Positions 1 through 7,301 of a DNA stretch of 34,116 nt are shown here, in pieces; the stretch's first letter is position 1; every line of letters starts with the position of its first letter. A model generated the notes under the pieces. The model was given only the letters and a program-made list of their open reading frames with translations, searched no databases and was not told the origin of the DNA. Both the position numbers and the translations under genes were made by a program. This DNA comes from DYCT01 sp051875715 (GTDB lineage: Bacteria > Bacteroidota > Bacteroidia > Bacteroidales > Bacteroidaceae): assembly GCA_051875715.1 (NCBI GenBank), contig JBJEHD010000089.1, positions 1-34,116 of the forward strand, read 5' to 3'.

Positions 1-801
1 GACAAAAGCCTCAAAACGGTCGTTGATGTTGAGCAGGTCGTCTGGAAGCAGCGCATGACATTGGTTGACAAGCTCTATATGGAATCCTCTTCCACAGCAA
101 CATCTGTCCGCACTGGCAATCGAGGCCGTCATGGCTCCAATGGTGTCGGAATCGCCACCCATAGAGATGGCAAGCCGCAATGCCTTCTCAGCAGGATAGC
201 CGCCTCGTTCGAGGTAAGCCTTGATGGCAATGGGTACACTGCCTTGGCAGGTTACGTCAAACCCGTATGCATCGCGGATATCATCAAGATTGAAGTCAAG
301 ATTATATCCTATCTTTTCTGTAATAAACCGCCTTATTTCTTCTTCACCGCCCCAACTGGCGTTTCTCTTCAAGAAGACGCATCCTGCTATGGCTTGTGCT
401 CCCTTGATACCCTCGGGATGGTTGTGGGAGACGGAAGCCGTGATGCGTGCCAACTCCAAGGCCTCTTCAAGCGAATTGGCATACAAACCTACGGGGCTTA
501 CCCTCATGGCAGAGCCATTGCCAAAACTGTTGTAAGGCTGCGGATGGTCGCTCATCAGCCACTGCTTGAACATCTTGCTGTAGCCGGCATTAGAGTATTT
601 CCTCCCCAAACGCTGCATACATGCCACCAATGTCTCGGGGCGATGCTCCGAGTCGGTCATCAGCCATTCTGCCACGGCAAGTGTCATCACCGTGTCGTCC
701 GTGAATCGGCTCCCCTTGGGAACCAGTTCAAAATCCTCTGTCTTTATGTTGTGCCACTCGCGGGTGCTGCCCACAATGTCGCCTATGATTGCTCCTAACA
801 T
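1..801 (-). CDS. ADP-ribosylglycohydrolase family protein (partial, runs off left edge)
   Basis: The reverse strand is open from an ATG at 801 to base 1 (267 residues, no stop in the window), so the C-terminus is missing. The DraG/ARH signatures are visible: an N-terminal MLGAIIGDIVGS, then RFTDDTVMTLAVAEW with the T34-D35-D36 metal ligands, GNGSAMRVSPVGLYA, SHNHPEGIKGAQA, and near the end GGDSDTIGAM, where D217, D219 and T220 would complete the dinuclear magnesium site. This family hydrolyses ADP-ribose from proteins or small acceptors; the substrate cannot be read from the sequence. Family members are about 270-300 residues, so nearly all of the protein is present. It follows the Nudix gene on the same strand, with 244 nt of mostly tandem repeat between them. 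Nudix and ADP-ribosylglycohydrolase side by side suggests an ADP-ribose/NAD-related function (inference). Confidence 0.9.
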   Translation of the reverse strand, partial: MLGAIIGDIVGSTREWHNIKTEDFELVPKGSRFTDDTVMTLAVAEWLMTDSEHRPETLVACMQRLGRKYSNAGYSKMFKQWLMSDHPQPYNSFGNGSAMRVSPVGLYANSLEEALELARITASVSHNHPEGIKGAQAIAGCVFLKRNASWGGEEEIRRFITEKIGYNLDFNLDDIRDAYGFDVTCQGSVPIAIKAYLERGGYPAEKALRLAISMGGDSDTIGAMTASIASADRCCCGRGFHIELVNQCHALLPDDLLNINDRFEAFV

Positions 802-816
802 ACTATTGCATATTTC

Positions 817-1053
817 AAAATTAACTTTGTTGATTTTAGGCTGCGGTTCGGCATAGTTCAAGCAAGCTTGGCTCTGCTCTCACCTTGCACTAAAATTAAC
901 TTTGTTGATTTTAGGCTGCGCTCGGCATAACATTCAAGCCGAGCTTGATGCTCTGCTCTCGCTTGCACTAAAATTAACTTTGTTGATTTTGGGCTGCGCT
1001 CGGCATAGCATTCAAGCCGAGCTTGATGCTCTGCTCTCGCTTGCACTAAAATT
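817..1053. repeat. Three tandem copies of a 75-78 bp repeat
   Basis: Copies lie at 817-891 (75 bp, most diverged), 892-969 and 970-1047 (78 bp each, nearly identical), plus the first 6 bases of a fourth at 1048-1053. Each unit begins with AAAATTAAC-TTT-GTTGATTTT, a 9-bp hairpin with one G-T pair. Copies 2 and 3 also carry a second inverted repeat, GCCGAGC/GCTCGGC, around an 11-nt loop. The Nudix stop codon (1046-1048) lies at the edge of copy 3. The array fills most of the gap between the Nudix and ADP-ribosylglycohydrolase genes. It could act as serial terminators or processing sites, or be a dispersed intergenic repeat. Confidence 0.9.
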
Positions 1054-1759
1054 CCAACCTGAATCCCTTTTGCTTCAGTTCCTCGTATTTTGCCTTGTTG
1101 AAGCGAAAGAGGAAGGCTTCTTTCTTTTGAGAAGGGTTTACAGTCTCATCCATCTGTTCCAGCATCCCCAACCGCTTCATCTTGTTGTAGAAGTTGCGGC
1201 GGTCGAAGCGCACGTCCAATATGGCCTCGTAGAGGTTCTGCAGTTCCTTGATGGTGAACGCCTCGGGCAGCAGTTCGAAGCCCACGGGTTCAAAATGAAT
1301 CTGCTGACGCAATGCCTGCTCTGCCTTGCGGAGTATCTGGTCGTGGTCGAAAGCCAACTGCGGCACTTCGTCCAAGGCAAACCACCGTGCGTCGGCAGCG
1401 TCATCGCCACCCTGCACCTCCTGCATCCTCACCAAAGCATAGTAGGCAATGGTGATGACACGCTCGCGAGGGTCGCGCTGGGGAGCGGTGAAGGTATGGA
1501 ACTGGCGGATGTATGCACCCTCCAAACCCGTCTCTTCTTGCAACTCACGCAGCGCGCCCTCCTCTGCACTCTCGTCCATCTGCATGAAGCCACCGGGGAA
1601 AGCCCACCGCCCTTTGTAGGGCTCAATGCCTCGCTGCACCAACAACACTCTCAACTTTGTACCGTCAAATCCGAAGATGACGCAATCGGTCGTCACACTC
1701 GGATGGGGGTATTTATAGTGGTATCTCAACCCCTCTGCTTCTGCCTTACTTGTATCCAT
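1046..1759 (-). CDS. Nudix hydrolase with C-terminal winged helix (NrtR-like regulator)
   Basis: The 237-residue protein has a Nudix domain (about 20-150) followed by a winged-helix-like segment (about 155-237, with FTIKELQNLYEAIL and FDRRNFYNKMKRLGML). This two-domain layout is that of the NrtR/AraR family of Nudix-derived transcription factors, known to regulate NAD or sugar metabolism and to bind ADP-ribose-type or sugar ligands. The Nudix box (residues 57-79) fits GX5EX7REUXEEXGU fully: G57, E63, R71, E72, E75, E76, G78, L79. Hydrolysis may therefore be retained, whereas some regulators of this family have lost it. The start at 1759 lies 26 nt from a strong TATATTTG promoter. A palindrome just upstream of that promoter suggests autoregulation. 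The ADP-ribosylglycohydrolase downstream fits an ADP-ribose effector. A pure housekeeping Nudix hydrolase is the alternative. Confidence 0.85.
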   Translation of the reverse strand: MDTSKAEAEGLRYHYKYPHPSVTTDCVIFGFDGTKLRVLLVQRGIEPYKGRWAFPGGFMQMDESAEEGALRELQEETGLEGAYIRQFHTFTAPQRDPRERVITIAYYALVRMQEVQGGDDAADARWFALDEVPQLAFDHDQILRKAEQALRQQIHFEPVGFELLPEAFTIKELQNLYEAILDVRFDRRNFYNKMKRLGMLEQMDETVNPSQKKEAFLFRFNKAKYEELKQKGFRLEF

Positions 1760-1785
1760 TTCTCTGTTGCGTTATATTCACACTA

Positions 1786-1817
1786 CAAATATAGAGACCC
1801 TAATTCACATACGCAAA
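1786..1817 (-). promoter_or_regulatory. Bacteroidetes-type promoter of the Nudix gene
   Basis: On the minus strand TTTG (1814-1817) and TATATTTG (1786-1793) are 20 bp apart, matching the Bacteroidetes -33 TTTG / -7 TAnnTTTG consensus. The ATG at 1759 follows 26 nt after the -7 element. Confidence 0.75.
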
Positions 1818-1822
1818 CAAAT

Positions 1823-1841
1823 ATGCGTAAAATTTACGCAT
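1823..1841. promoter_or_regulatory. Perfect 19-bp palindrome, candidate operator for the Nudix regulator
   Basis: ATGCGTAAAATTTACGCAT has two exact 9-bp arms around one base. It ends 5 bp upstream of the -33 box of the Nudix gene. Size and position suit a dimeric winged-helix regulator. Binding by the adjacent NrtR-like protein is an inference. Confidence 0.6.
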
Positions 1842-2030
1842 CTACGCTTCTTTTGGTACATCACAGTGATTTCCGCCCCTGCAAGCCTCCTCGCCATCCG
1901 CTCTCTCCACAAAGCGTCGAAGATGATTTTTCCAGCGTTGCAGGACGGCAACTCTCAACTTAAATCAAGAGGTGAAGCCTTCCATGCAACTTCCTCCTCC
2001 GCTTTCTCAGCCCTATCCATAAGTTTATTC
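1842..2030. other. Divergent intergenic stretch, no gene seen
   Basis: This separates the Nudix operator from the aminopeptidase promoter. I see no supported ORF, RNA gene or further repeat in it. A clear -33 box for the aminopeptidase promoter is not obvious. Confidence 0.5.
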
Positions 2031-2038
2031 TATATTTG
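2031..2038 (+). promoter_or_regulatory. Promoter -7 element of the aminopeptidase gene
   Basis: TATATTTG is an exact TAnnTTTG match 21 nt before the ATG at 2060. It argues against the TTG at 2036 as start, because that codon lies inside the -7 element. Confidence 0.65.
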
Positions 2039-2059
2039 CGCATACTTTGTATAAAACTC

Positions 2060-3841
2060 ATGGAATCAATCGCAAAAGAAAGAATAGAAAGTCTCCGACA
2101 TTTTATGGAGGCTCATGACTTGCACGCATTTATCATCCCCAACACCGATCCGCATCTGAGCGAATACACCGCCCCACACTGGAAATGCAGAAGTTGGATT
2201 TCCGGATTCACGGGTTCGGCCGGAACGGTGGTGGTCACCCGCACCAAAGCAGGACTATGGACTGACTCCCGCTATTTTCTGCAGGCCGCTGAGCAGCTGG
2301 AAGGCTCCGGCATCGACTTGTTTCGAGACGGGTTGCCGGAGACCATCGCACTGACCGACTGGATTTGTCAGGAATTGAAGCCCGGCGAACAAGTCGGACT
2401 GGACGGACATCTGTTCTCGGTCAACGACATCGAGCGGCTGAAAAGCCAACTGGAGCCCTGCCACATCGGGCTGGATACGACATCAGACCCTTTCGACAGC
2501 CTATGGACCAATCGTCCACCCATGCCTCAGGCACACGCCAGAATCCATCCATTGGCCTATGCAGGACGCAACGTATACGAGAAGATTGCACAAATCCGCG
2601 CATCTCTCCAGCAAAACGGGGCCGAAGGCCTTTTGATTTCCTCGTTAGACGAAATCGCCTGGACGCTCAATTTGCGCGGTTCGGACATCCGTTGCAACCC
2701 ATTGGTGATTAGCTACCTGCTTGTCACACAAAAACAGGTGTTCTATTTCATTGCCCCCGAAAAGGTGACCCCGGAAGTAGACGCCTACCTGCAAGATCAG
2801 GGCGTGACCCGTCTGCCCTATCGCAGCCTGACCGATTTCCTTCACACCTACGAAGGAAGCAGCCTACAGCTGACGCCGGCGGCCACCAACTATGCCGCCT
2901 TCTCGGCCATTGCCCCTACCTGCCGCATCGTCCGGGAAGCATCGCCCGTAAGCCTGCTGAAGTCCGTCAAGAACGAACAGGAAATAGCCGGCATCCACAC
3001 AGCCATGGTGCGCGACGGAGTGGCCATGGTACGCTTCCTCCGTTGGTTGGAGCAGGCTGTACCTGCCGGCGGGGAAACAGAAATGAGCATCGACCGGAAG
3101 TTGCATGAATTCCGAGCCCAACAGGCTCTGCACCAAGGAGAGAGTTTCGACACCATTGCCGGATACAAGGAGCACGCAGCCATCGTCCACTATTCTGCCG
3201 TACCAGAGACAGACGCCCCCCTGCGCCCGGAAGGGTTCCTGTTGCTCGACTCCGGGGCGCAATATCTGGACGCAACGACCGACATCACCCGAACCATCGC
3301 CCTGGGACCGCTGACCGACGAAGAGAAGCATGACTACACGGCCGTGCTGCGCGGACACATCGAACTGGCCCTCTGTCACTTTCCCCAAGGCACCCGCGGC
3401 TGTCAACTGGATGTGCTGGCTCGCCTCGCACTGTGGAAAGAGGGTATGAACTACCTCCACGGGACCGGACACGGCGTTGGCTCCTACCTCAGCGTACACG
3501 AAGGACCGCAGAGCATCCGCATGAACGAGAATCCCGTCACGCTGCTTCCGGGCATGCTGACTTCGAACGAGCCGGGCCTCTACAAAAGCGGCCGGCACGG
3601 CATACGCATCGAAAACCTCATGTTGGTACGAGAAAGCGAGACGACTGAATTTGGACTTTTCTACGAGTTCGAGACGGTCACACTCTGCCCGATTGACAAG
3701 AAGGGCATCGTCCGCGAAATGCTTACCCCGGAAGAAACCGATTGGCTCAACCAGTATCATCAGACGGTATACGACCGACTCAGTCCGTACCTCGATGAAG
3801 AAGAGAAAGCCTGGCTGCGCATTCAGACCGAGGCCATCTGA
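2060..3841 (+). CDS. Xaa-Pro aminopeptidase (aminopeptidase P, long three-domain form)
   Basis: This M24-family metallopeptidase removes an N-terminal residue preceding proline and acts in the cytoplasm on peptides. At 593 residues it has the three-domain layout of the long (XPNPEP1-like) form: two creatinase-like N-terminal domains, then a pita-bread catalytic domain from about residue 305. All five metal ligands are present: D397 (LLDSGAQY), D408 (DATTDITRT), H471 (HGTGHGVGSYL), E504 (TSNEPGLY) and E518 (GIRIENL). I chose the ATG at 2060 (MESIAKERIESL) over an upstream in-frame TTG because the promoter element covers that TTG. No signal peptide is seen. The hexapeptide-repeat gene follows after 27 nt and is probably co-transcribed. 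Confidence 0.95.
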   Translation: MESIAKERIESLRHFMEAHDLHAFIIPNTDPHLSEYTAPHWKCRSWISGFTGSAGTVVVTRTKAGLWTDSRYFLQAAEQLEGSGIDLFRDGLPETIALTDWICQELKPGEQVGLDGHLFSVNDIERLKSQLEPCHIGLDTTSDPFDSLWTNRPPMPQAHARIHPLAYAGRNVYEKIAQIRASLQQNGAEGLLISSLDEIAWTLNLRGSDIRCNPLVISYLLVTQKQVFYFIAPEKVTPEVDAYLQDQGVTRLPYRSLTDFLHTYEGSSLQLTPAATNYAAFSAIAPTCRIVREASPVSLLKSVKNEQEIAGIHTAMVRDGVAMVRFLRWLEQAVPAGGETEMSIDRKLHEFRAQQALHQGESFDTIAGYKEHAAIVHYSAVPETDAPLRPEGFLLLDSGAQYLDATTDITRTIALGPLTDEEKHDYTAVLRGHIELALCHFPQGTRGCQLDVLARLALWKEGMNYLHGTGHGVGSYLSVHEGPQSIRMNENPVTLLPGMLTSNEPGLYKSGRHGIRIENLMLVRESETTEFGLFYEFETVTLCPIDKKGIVREMLTPEETDWLNQYHQTVYDRLSPYLDEEEKAWLRIQTEAI

Positions 3842-3868
3842 CCCATCCGTAATCATAATAGAAAGAAC

Positions 3869-4411
3869 ATGGCTTTAATCAAATCAGTAAGAGGATTCAC
3901 CCCCAGAATCGGGGAGAACTGTTTTCTGGCAGACAATGCCACCATCATCGGCGATGTGACCATCGGCGACGAATGCAGCATCTGGTTCAACACCGTGCTG
4001 CGAGGCGATGTCAACTCCATCCACATCGGCAACGGGGTGAACATTCAAGACGGAAGCGTGCTGCACACGCTTTACGAAAAATCGACCATCGAGATAGGGG
4101 ACCATGTCTCCGTCGGGCACAACGTCACCATCCACGGAGCCACCATCAAAGACGGTGCCCTGGTCGGCATGGGAGCCACAGTGCTCGACCATGCCGTAGT
4201 GGGCGAAGGAGCCATCGTGGCTGCAGGTTCGCTGGTGCTGAGCCACACGGTCATCGAGCCAGGCAGCCTGTGGGGAGGCGTACCGGCCAAATTCATCAAA
4301 AAGGTAGACCCCGAACAGGCCAAAGAACTCAACCAAAAGATAGCCCGCAATTATCACATGTACGCAGGCTGGTACGAACAGTCGTCGGCTGAGGAATCGG
4401 CCGAGAAATAA
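3869..4411 (+). CDS. Gamma-carbonic-anhydrase-like hexapeptide repeat protein
   Basis: The 180-residue protein is a left-handed beta-helix with repeated [LIV]-G-x4 hexapeptides (IIGDVTIGDE, IHIGNGVNI, IEIGDHVSVG). Candidate zinc histidines are H66 (GSVLHTLY), H84 and H89 (SVGHNVTIHG); the GHNVTIHG spacing matches the second and third ligands of the gamma-CA/YrdA family. A C-terminal helix (about 145-175) caps the trimer in relatives. Family members bind Zn or Fe; carbonic anhydrase activity is proven for only some, so activity here is uncertain. It lies 27 nt after the aminopeptidase gene and converges on waaA, with 3 bp between the two stop codons. Confidence 0.9.
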   Translation: MALIKSVRGFTPRIGENCFLADNATIIGDVTIGDECSIWFNTVLRGDVNSIHIGNGVNIQDGSVLHTLYEKSTIEIGDHVSVGHNVTIHGATIKDGALVGMGATVLDHAVVGEGAIVAAGSLVLSHTVIEPGSLWGGVPAKFIKKVDPEQAKELNQKIARNYHMYAGWYEQSSAEESAEK

Positions 4412-4414
4412 GAA

Positions 4415-5635
4415 TCAGAGATTGATGTGCGCCAGCACACGGTCGGACGCTCCCAGACGGCTCGACACGTACGAGCCCGCCTGCGAGCCTGTCTGACGGA
4501 GATAGGCCGCATCGGTCGTCAAGCGGTCGAGCAGCGGGAACAAATCCTCGCGCCCACGGATGGAGAAAGCCCCTCCGGCCTCGAGCAATTCGTGGGCTTC
4601 CATGAACTTGGCATGACGAGGGCCGAAAATGACCGGCATGCCATAGACCGCCGCCTCAAGAATATTGTGGATGCCGACACCGAAGCCTCCACCCACGTAC
4701 GCGATTTCGCCATAGCGATAGATGGACGAAAGCAAGCCGAAACAGTCGATAATCAAGCAATCGGCCTGCCGGACATTCTGTTCGTTGGCCTTGGAGTAAC
4801 GCACGTACGGCCGCTTCAGTTTGTTGATGATTTCCACCAAGTGGTTTTCATCAATCACGTGCGGAGCGATGATGAGTTTCATGTCCGGGTGGGTGTTGAA
4901 GTAATCGAGGAACAAATCCTCATCCGGCTGCCACGAACTGCCGGCCACCAACGTAAGCCTGTCGCCCTTGAAGGCCTCAACCAGGGGCAGTTGCTTCGCC
5001 TGATTGCGGATGTCCAACACGCGGTCGAAACGCGTGTCGCCCACCACCGTGACCTGCTGAATCCCTATCTTGGACAAGAACCGTTTCGACACCTCGTTTT
5101 GTACAAACAAGTGGTCGAAGTCACGCAACACCTTCCGATAGGAATAACCGTACCACCGGAAAAAGACTTGTTCCTTGCGGAATATGGACGACACGCTGTA
5201 CACCGGGATATGGCGGCGATGCAGTTCATTCAGATAATTCTGCCAAAACTCGTATTTGATAAAGAAGGCCATGCAAGGCTGGATGATATCCAGGAACTTC
5301 CGTACGTTCCGCTTTTTGTCGAAGGGGAGATAGCAGACAATGTCCGCCCCTGCGTAGTGCTTGCGCACCTCGTAACCCGAGGGGGAGAAGAACGTCAGCA
5401 GGATTTTATACTCCGGGTGCCGGGCACGTATCTTCTCGATGAGCGGCCGGCCTTGTTCGAACTCTCCCAACGAAGCGGCATGGAACCAGATATAACGGGC
5501 TCCTTCCTCCTTCTGCTGGCGCAAGAGGTCGTACACCACCCAATGACCCCGGACCATTTTCCGGGGCTTCCGGCTGAACACGGCTGCCACGTGCACCAGC
5601 GCATCATATACGGCTATTCCGATATCGTAAAGCAT
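4415..5635 (-). CDS. waaA: 3-deoxy-D-manno-octulosonic acid (Kdo) transferase
   Basis: This 406-residue GT-B glycosyltransferase adds Kdo from CMP-Kdo to the lipid A precursor at the inner face of the cytoplasmic membrane. The N-terminus is hydrophobic (MLYDIGIAVYDALVHVAAVF), fitting membrane association. FHAASLGEFEQGRPL carries the conserved SxGE motif with the catalytic glutamate at E58. The C-terminal nucleotide-binding half shows LVAGSSWQPDED, YVGGGFGVGIHNILEAAVYG and PVIFGPRHAKF, as expected for WaaA. The start lies 4 nt after the gltX stop, so the two are cotranscribed from the gltX promoter. It converges with the hexapeptide gene. Confidence 0.95.
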   Translation of the reverse strand: MLYDIGIAVYDALVHVAAVFSRKPRKMVRGHWVVYDLLRQQKEEGARYIWFHAASLGEFEQGRPLIEKIRARHPEYKILLTFFSPSGYEVRKHYAGADIVCYLPFDKKRNVRKFLDIIQPCMAFFIKYEFWQNYLNELHRRHIPVYSVSSIFRKEQVFFRWYGYSYRKVLRDFDHLFVQNEVSKRFLSKIGIQQVTVVGDTRFDRVLDIRNQAKQLPLVEAFKGDRLTLVAGSSWQPDEDLFLDYFNTHPDMKLIIAPHVIDENHLVEIINKLKRPYVRYSKANEQNVRQADCLIIDCFGLLSSIYRYGEIAYVGGGFGVGIHNILEAAVYGMPVIFGPRHAKFMEAHELLEAGGAFSIRGREDLFPLLDRLTTDAAYLRQTGSQAGSYVSSRLGASDRVLAHINL

Positions 5636-5639
5636 CTCG

Positions 5640-7160
5640 CTATTTCTTGATTTCCGCCACGGCCCGACGGATGCGGCTCAAAGTTTCTTCTTTACCCAGC
5701 AAAGCGGAAATGTCGAACATGTGGGGACCTTTCCCCTCGCCCACCAGGGTCAGACGGAACGCATTCATGATGACGCCCAGGTTGTATCCTTTCTGTTCAA
5801 TCCATGCCAGGACGATTCGTTCCTGATTTTCGAGCGAGAAGTCGTCGATGCCTTCCAGCACCTCGGCCAGTTCCAGCATCTGGGCAGGCGACTCGTCTTT
5901 CCAACGTTTCTTGATGGTTTTCTCGTCGTACGAAGTCGGGGCTACAAAGAAGAATTTGCACTGATCCCACAATTCCTTGACGAAGTTGACACGGCCTTTC
6001 ATCAGACCGACCACGGTGACCACCTTCTCCATCGGAGCTTCGATGCCGTGTTCCTGCAAGATGGGATAGAACAGTTCCGCTACCTCTTCGTTGCTTTTCT
6101 GCAAGATGTATTCGTGGTTGAACCAGCGTGCCTTTTCGTAGTCGAACTTGGCTCCTGCCTTGCTGCACCGACGCAGGTCGAAGAGTTGAACCAGTTCATC
6201 CAGCGACATGATTTCCTGTTCCGTGCCGGGATTCCAGCCCAGCAACGCCAGGAAGTTGATGACAGCCTCCGGCAGGTAGCCCGACTCACGATAGCCCGAG
6301 GACACCTCGCCCGATTTCGGGTCGTGCCATTCCAACGGGAACACCGGGAAACCCAGACGGTCGCCGTCCCGTTTGCTCAGTTTGCCGTTTCCGTCCGGCT
6401 TGAGCAGCAACGGCAGATGGGCGAACTGCGGCATGGTGTCGGCCCAGCCGAAGGCACGGTAGAGCAACACGTGAAGCGGAGCCGACGGCAGCCATTCCTC
6501 GCCACGGATGACGTGCGTCACCTCCATCAAATGGTCGTCCACGATGTTGGCCAGGTGATAGGTCGGCAGTTCATCGGCCGACTTGTAGAGCACCTTGTCG
6601 TCAAGGATGGAGGAATTGATGACCACCTCTCCCCGGATAAGGTCGTGGATGTGGATGTCCTCGTTGGGTTCCACACGGAAGCGCACTACATATTGCTTGC
6701 CCTCTGCCAACAGGGCTTCCACCTCTTCGGGCGAAAGCGACAAGGAGTTCCGCATCGACATACGCGTCGACGCATCATATTGGAAATTGCTGATTTCTTT
6801 ACGTTTGGCATCCAGTTCCTCGGGCGTATCGAAGGCGATGTATGCCTTGCCGTTGTCGAGCAACACCTGTACGTATTTCTTGTAGATGTCCCGTCGTTCC
6901 GACTGCCGGTAGGGGCCGTAGTTTCCTCCGAAGGACACCCCTTCGTCGAAACGGATACCGAGCCACTTGAACGATTCGATAATGTATTCTTCCGCTCCGG
7001 GCACGAAACGGTTGGAATCCGTATCCTCGATGCGGAAAATCAAATCGCCACCATGCTGGCGCGCAAACAAATAGTTGTACAAGGCGGTGCGTACGCCGCC
7101 TATATGCAACGCTCCCGTCGGACTGGGAGCAAAACGTACTCTTACTTTTCTTTCTGACAT
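5640..7160 (-). CDS. gltX: Glutamyl-tRNA synthetase
   Basis: This class I aminoacyl-tRNA synthetase of 506 residues charges tRNA-Glu. FAPSPTGALHIGG (residues 10-22) contains the HIGH-equivalent HIGG. KPDGNGKLSKRDGDRLG contains the KMSKS-equivalent KLSKR. The C-terminal half is the helical anticodon-binding region. The frame continues upstream to a TTG at 7265, but the conserved protein begins at MSERKVRVRFAP, and a TAATTTTG promoter element lies inside that upstream extension. The ATG at 7160 is therefore the start. waaA follows immediately. The pairing of gltX with waaA is also seen in other Bacteroidetes. Confidence 0.97.
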   Translation of the reverse strand: MSERKVRVRFAPSPTGALHIGGVRTALYNYLFARQHGGDLIFRIEDTDSNRFVPGAEEYIIESFKWLGIRFDEGVSFGGNYGPYRQSERRDIYKKYVQVLLDNGKAYIAFDTPEELDAKRKEISNFQYDASTRMSMRNSLSLSPEEVEALLAEGKQYVVRFRVEPNEDIHIHDLIRGEVVINSSILDDKVLYKSADELPTYHLANIVDDHLMEVTHVIRGEEWLPSAPLHVLLYRAFGWADTMPQFAHLPLLLKPDGNGKLSKRDGDRLGFPVFPLEWHDPKSGEVSSGYRESGYLPEAVINFLALLGWNPGTEQEIMSLDELVQLFDLRRCSKAGAKFDYEKARWFNHEYILQKSNEEVAELFYPILQEHGIEAPMEKVVTVVGLMKGRVNFVKELWDQCKFFFVAPTSYDEKTIKKRWKDESPAQMLELAEVLEGIDDFSLENQERIVLAWIEQKGYNLGVIMNAFRLTLVGEGKGPHMFDISALLGKEETLSRIRRAVAEIKK

Positions 7161-7183
7161 CTTCAATGAGTATAAAAACACGG

Positions 7184-7191
7184 CAAAATTA
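7184..7191 (-). promoter_or_regulatory. Promoter -7 element of gltX-waaA
   Basis: TAATTTTG on the minus strand matches TAnnTTTG, 23 nt before the gltX ATG. No convincing -33 box was seen. Confidence 0.5.
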
Positions 7192-7275
7192 CATTTTTTT
7201 ATTATTCCCGGGTCATTTCTCCCCCGAGTATCTGCATTAAAGGAAGAAAAAAAGCCTCTTATCAACTATTTTTCG

Positions 7276-7282
7276 TACTTTG
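7276..7282 (+). promoter_or_regulatory. Possible promoter -7 element of the 7TM-HD gene
   Basis: TACTTTG is one base short of TAnnTTTG and lies 19 nt before the ATG at 7302, in the 141-bp divergent gap shared with gltX. It is a weak match supported mainly by position. Confidence 0.35.
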
Positions 7283-7301
7283 CGGGCAAAATTCGGAATG
7301 T

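Noticed and set aside
55..798. A long plus-strand open frame opposite the first gene
   Set aside because: The reverse strand encodes a full set of ADP-ribosylglycohydrolase motifs; the plus frame is its shadow.
817..1053. Small coding gene across the tandem repeats
   Set aside because: Frames through it are just the repeated unit translated, with hairpins and no start signal.
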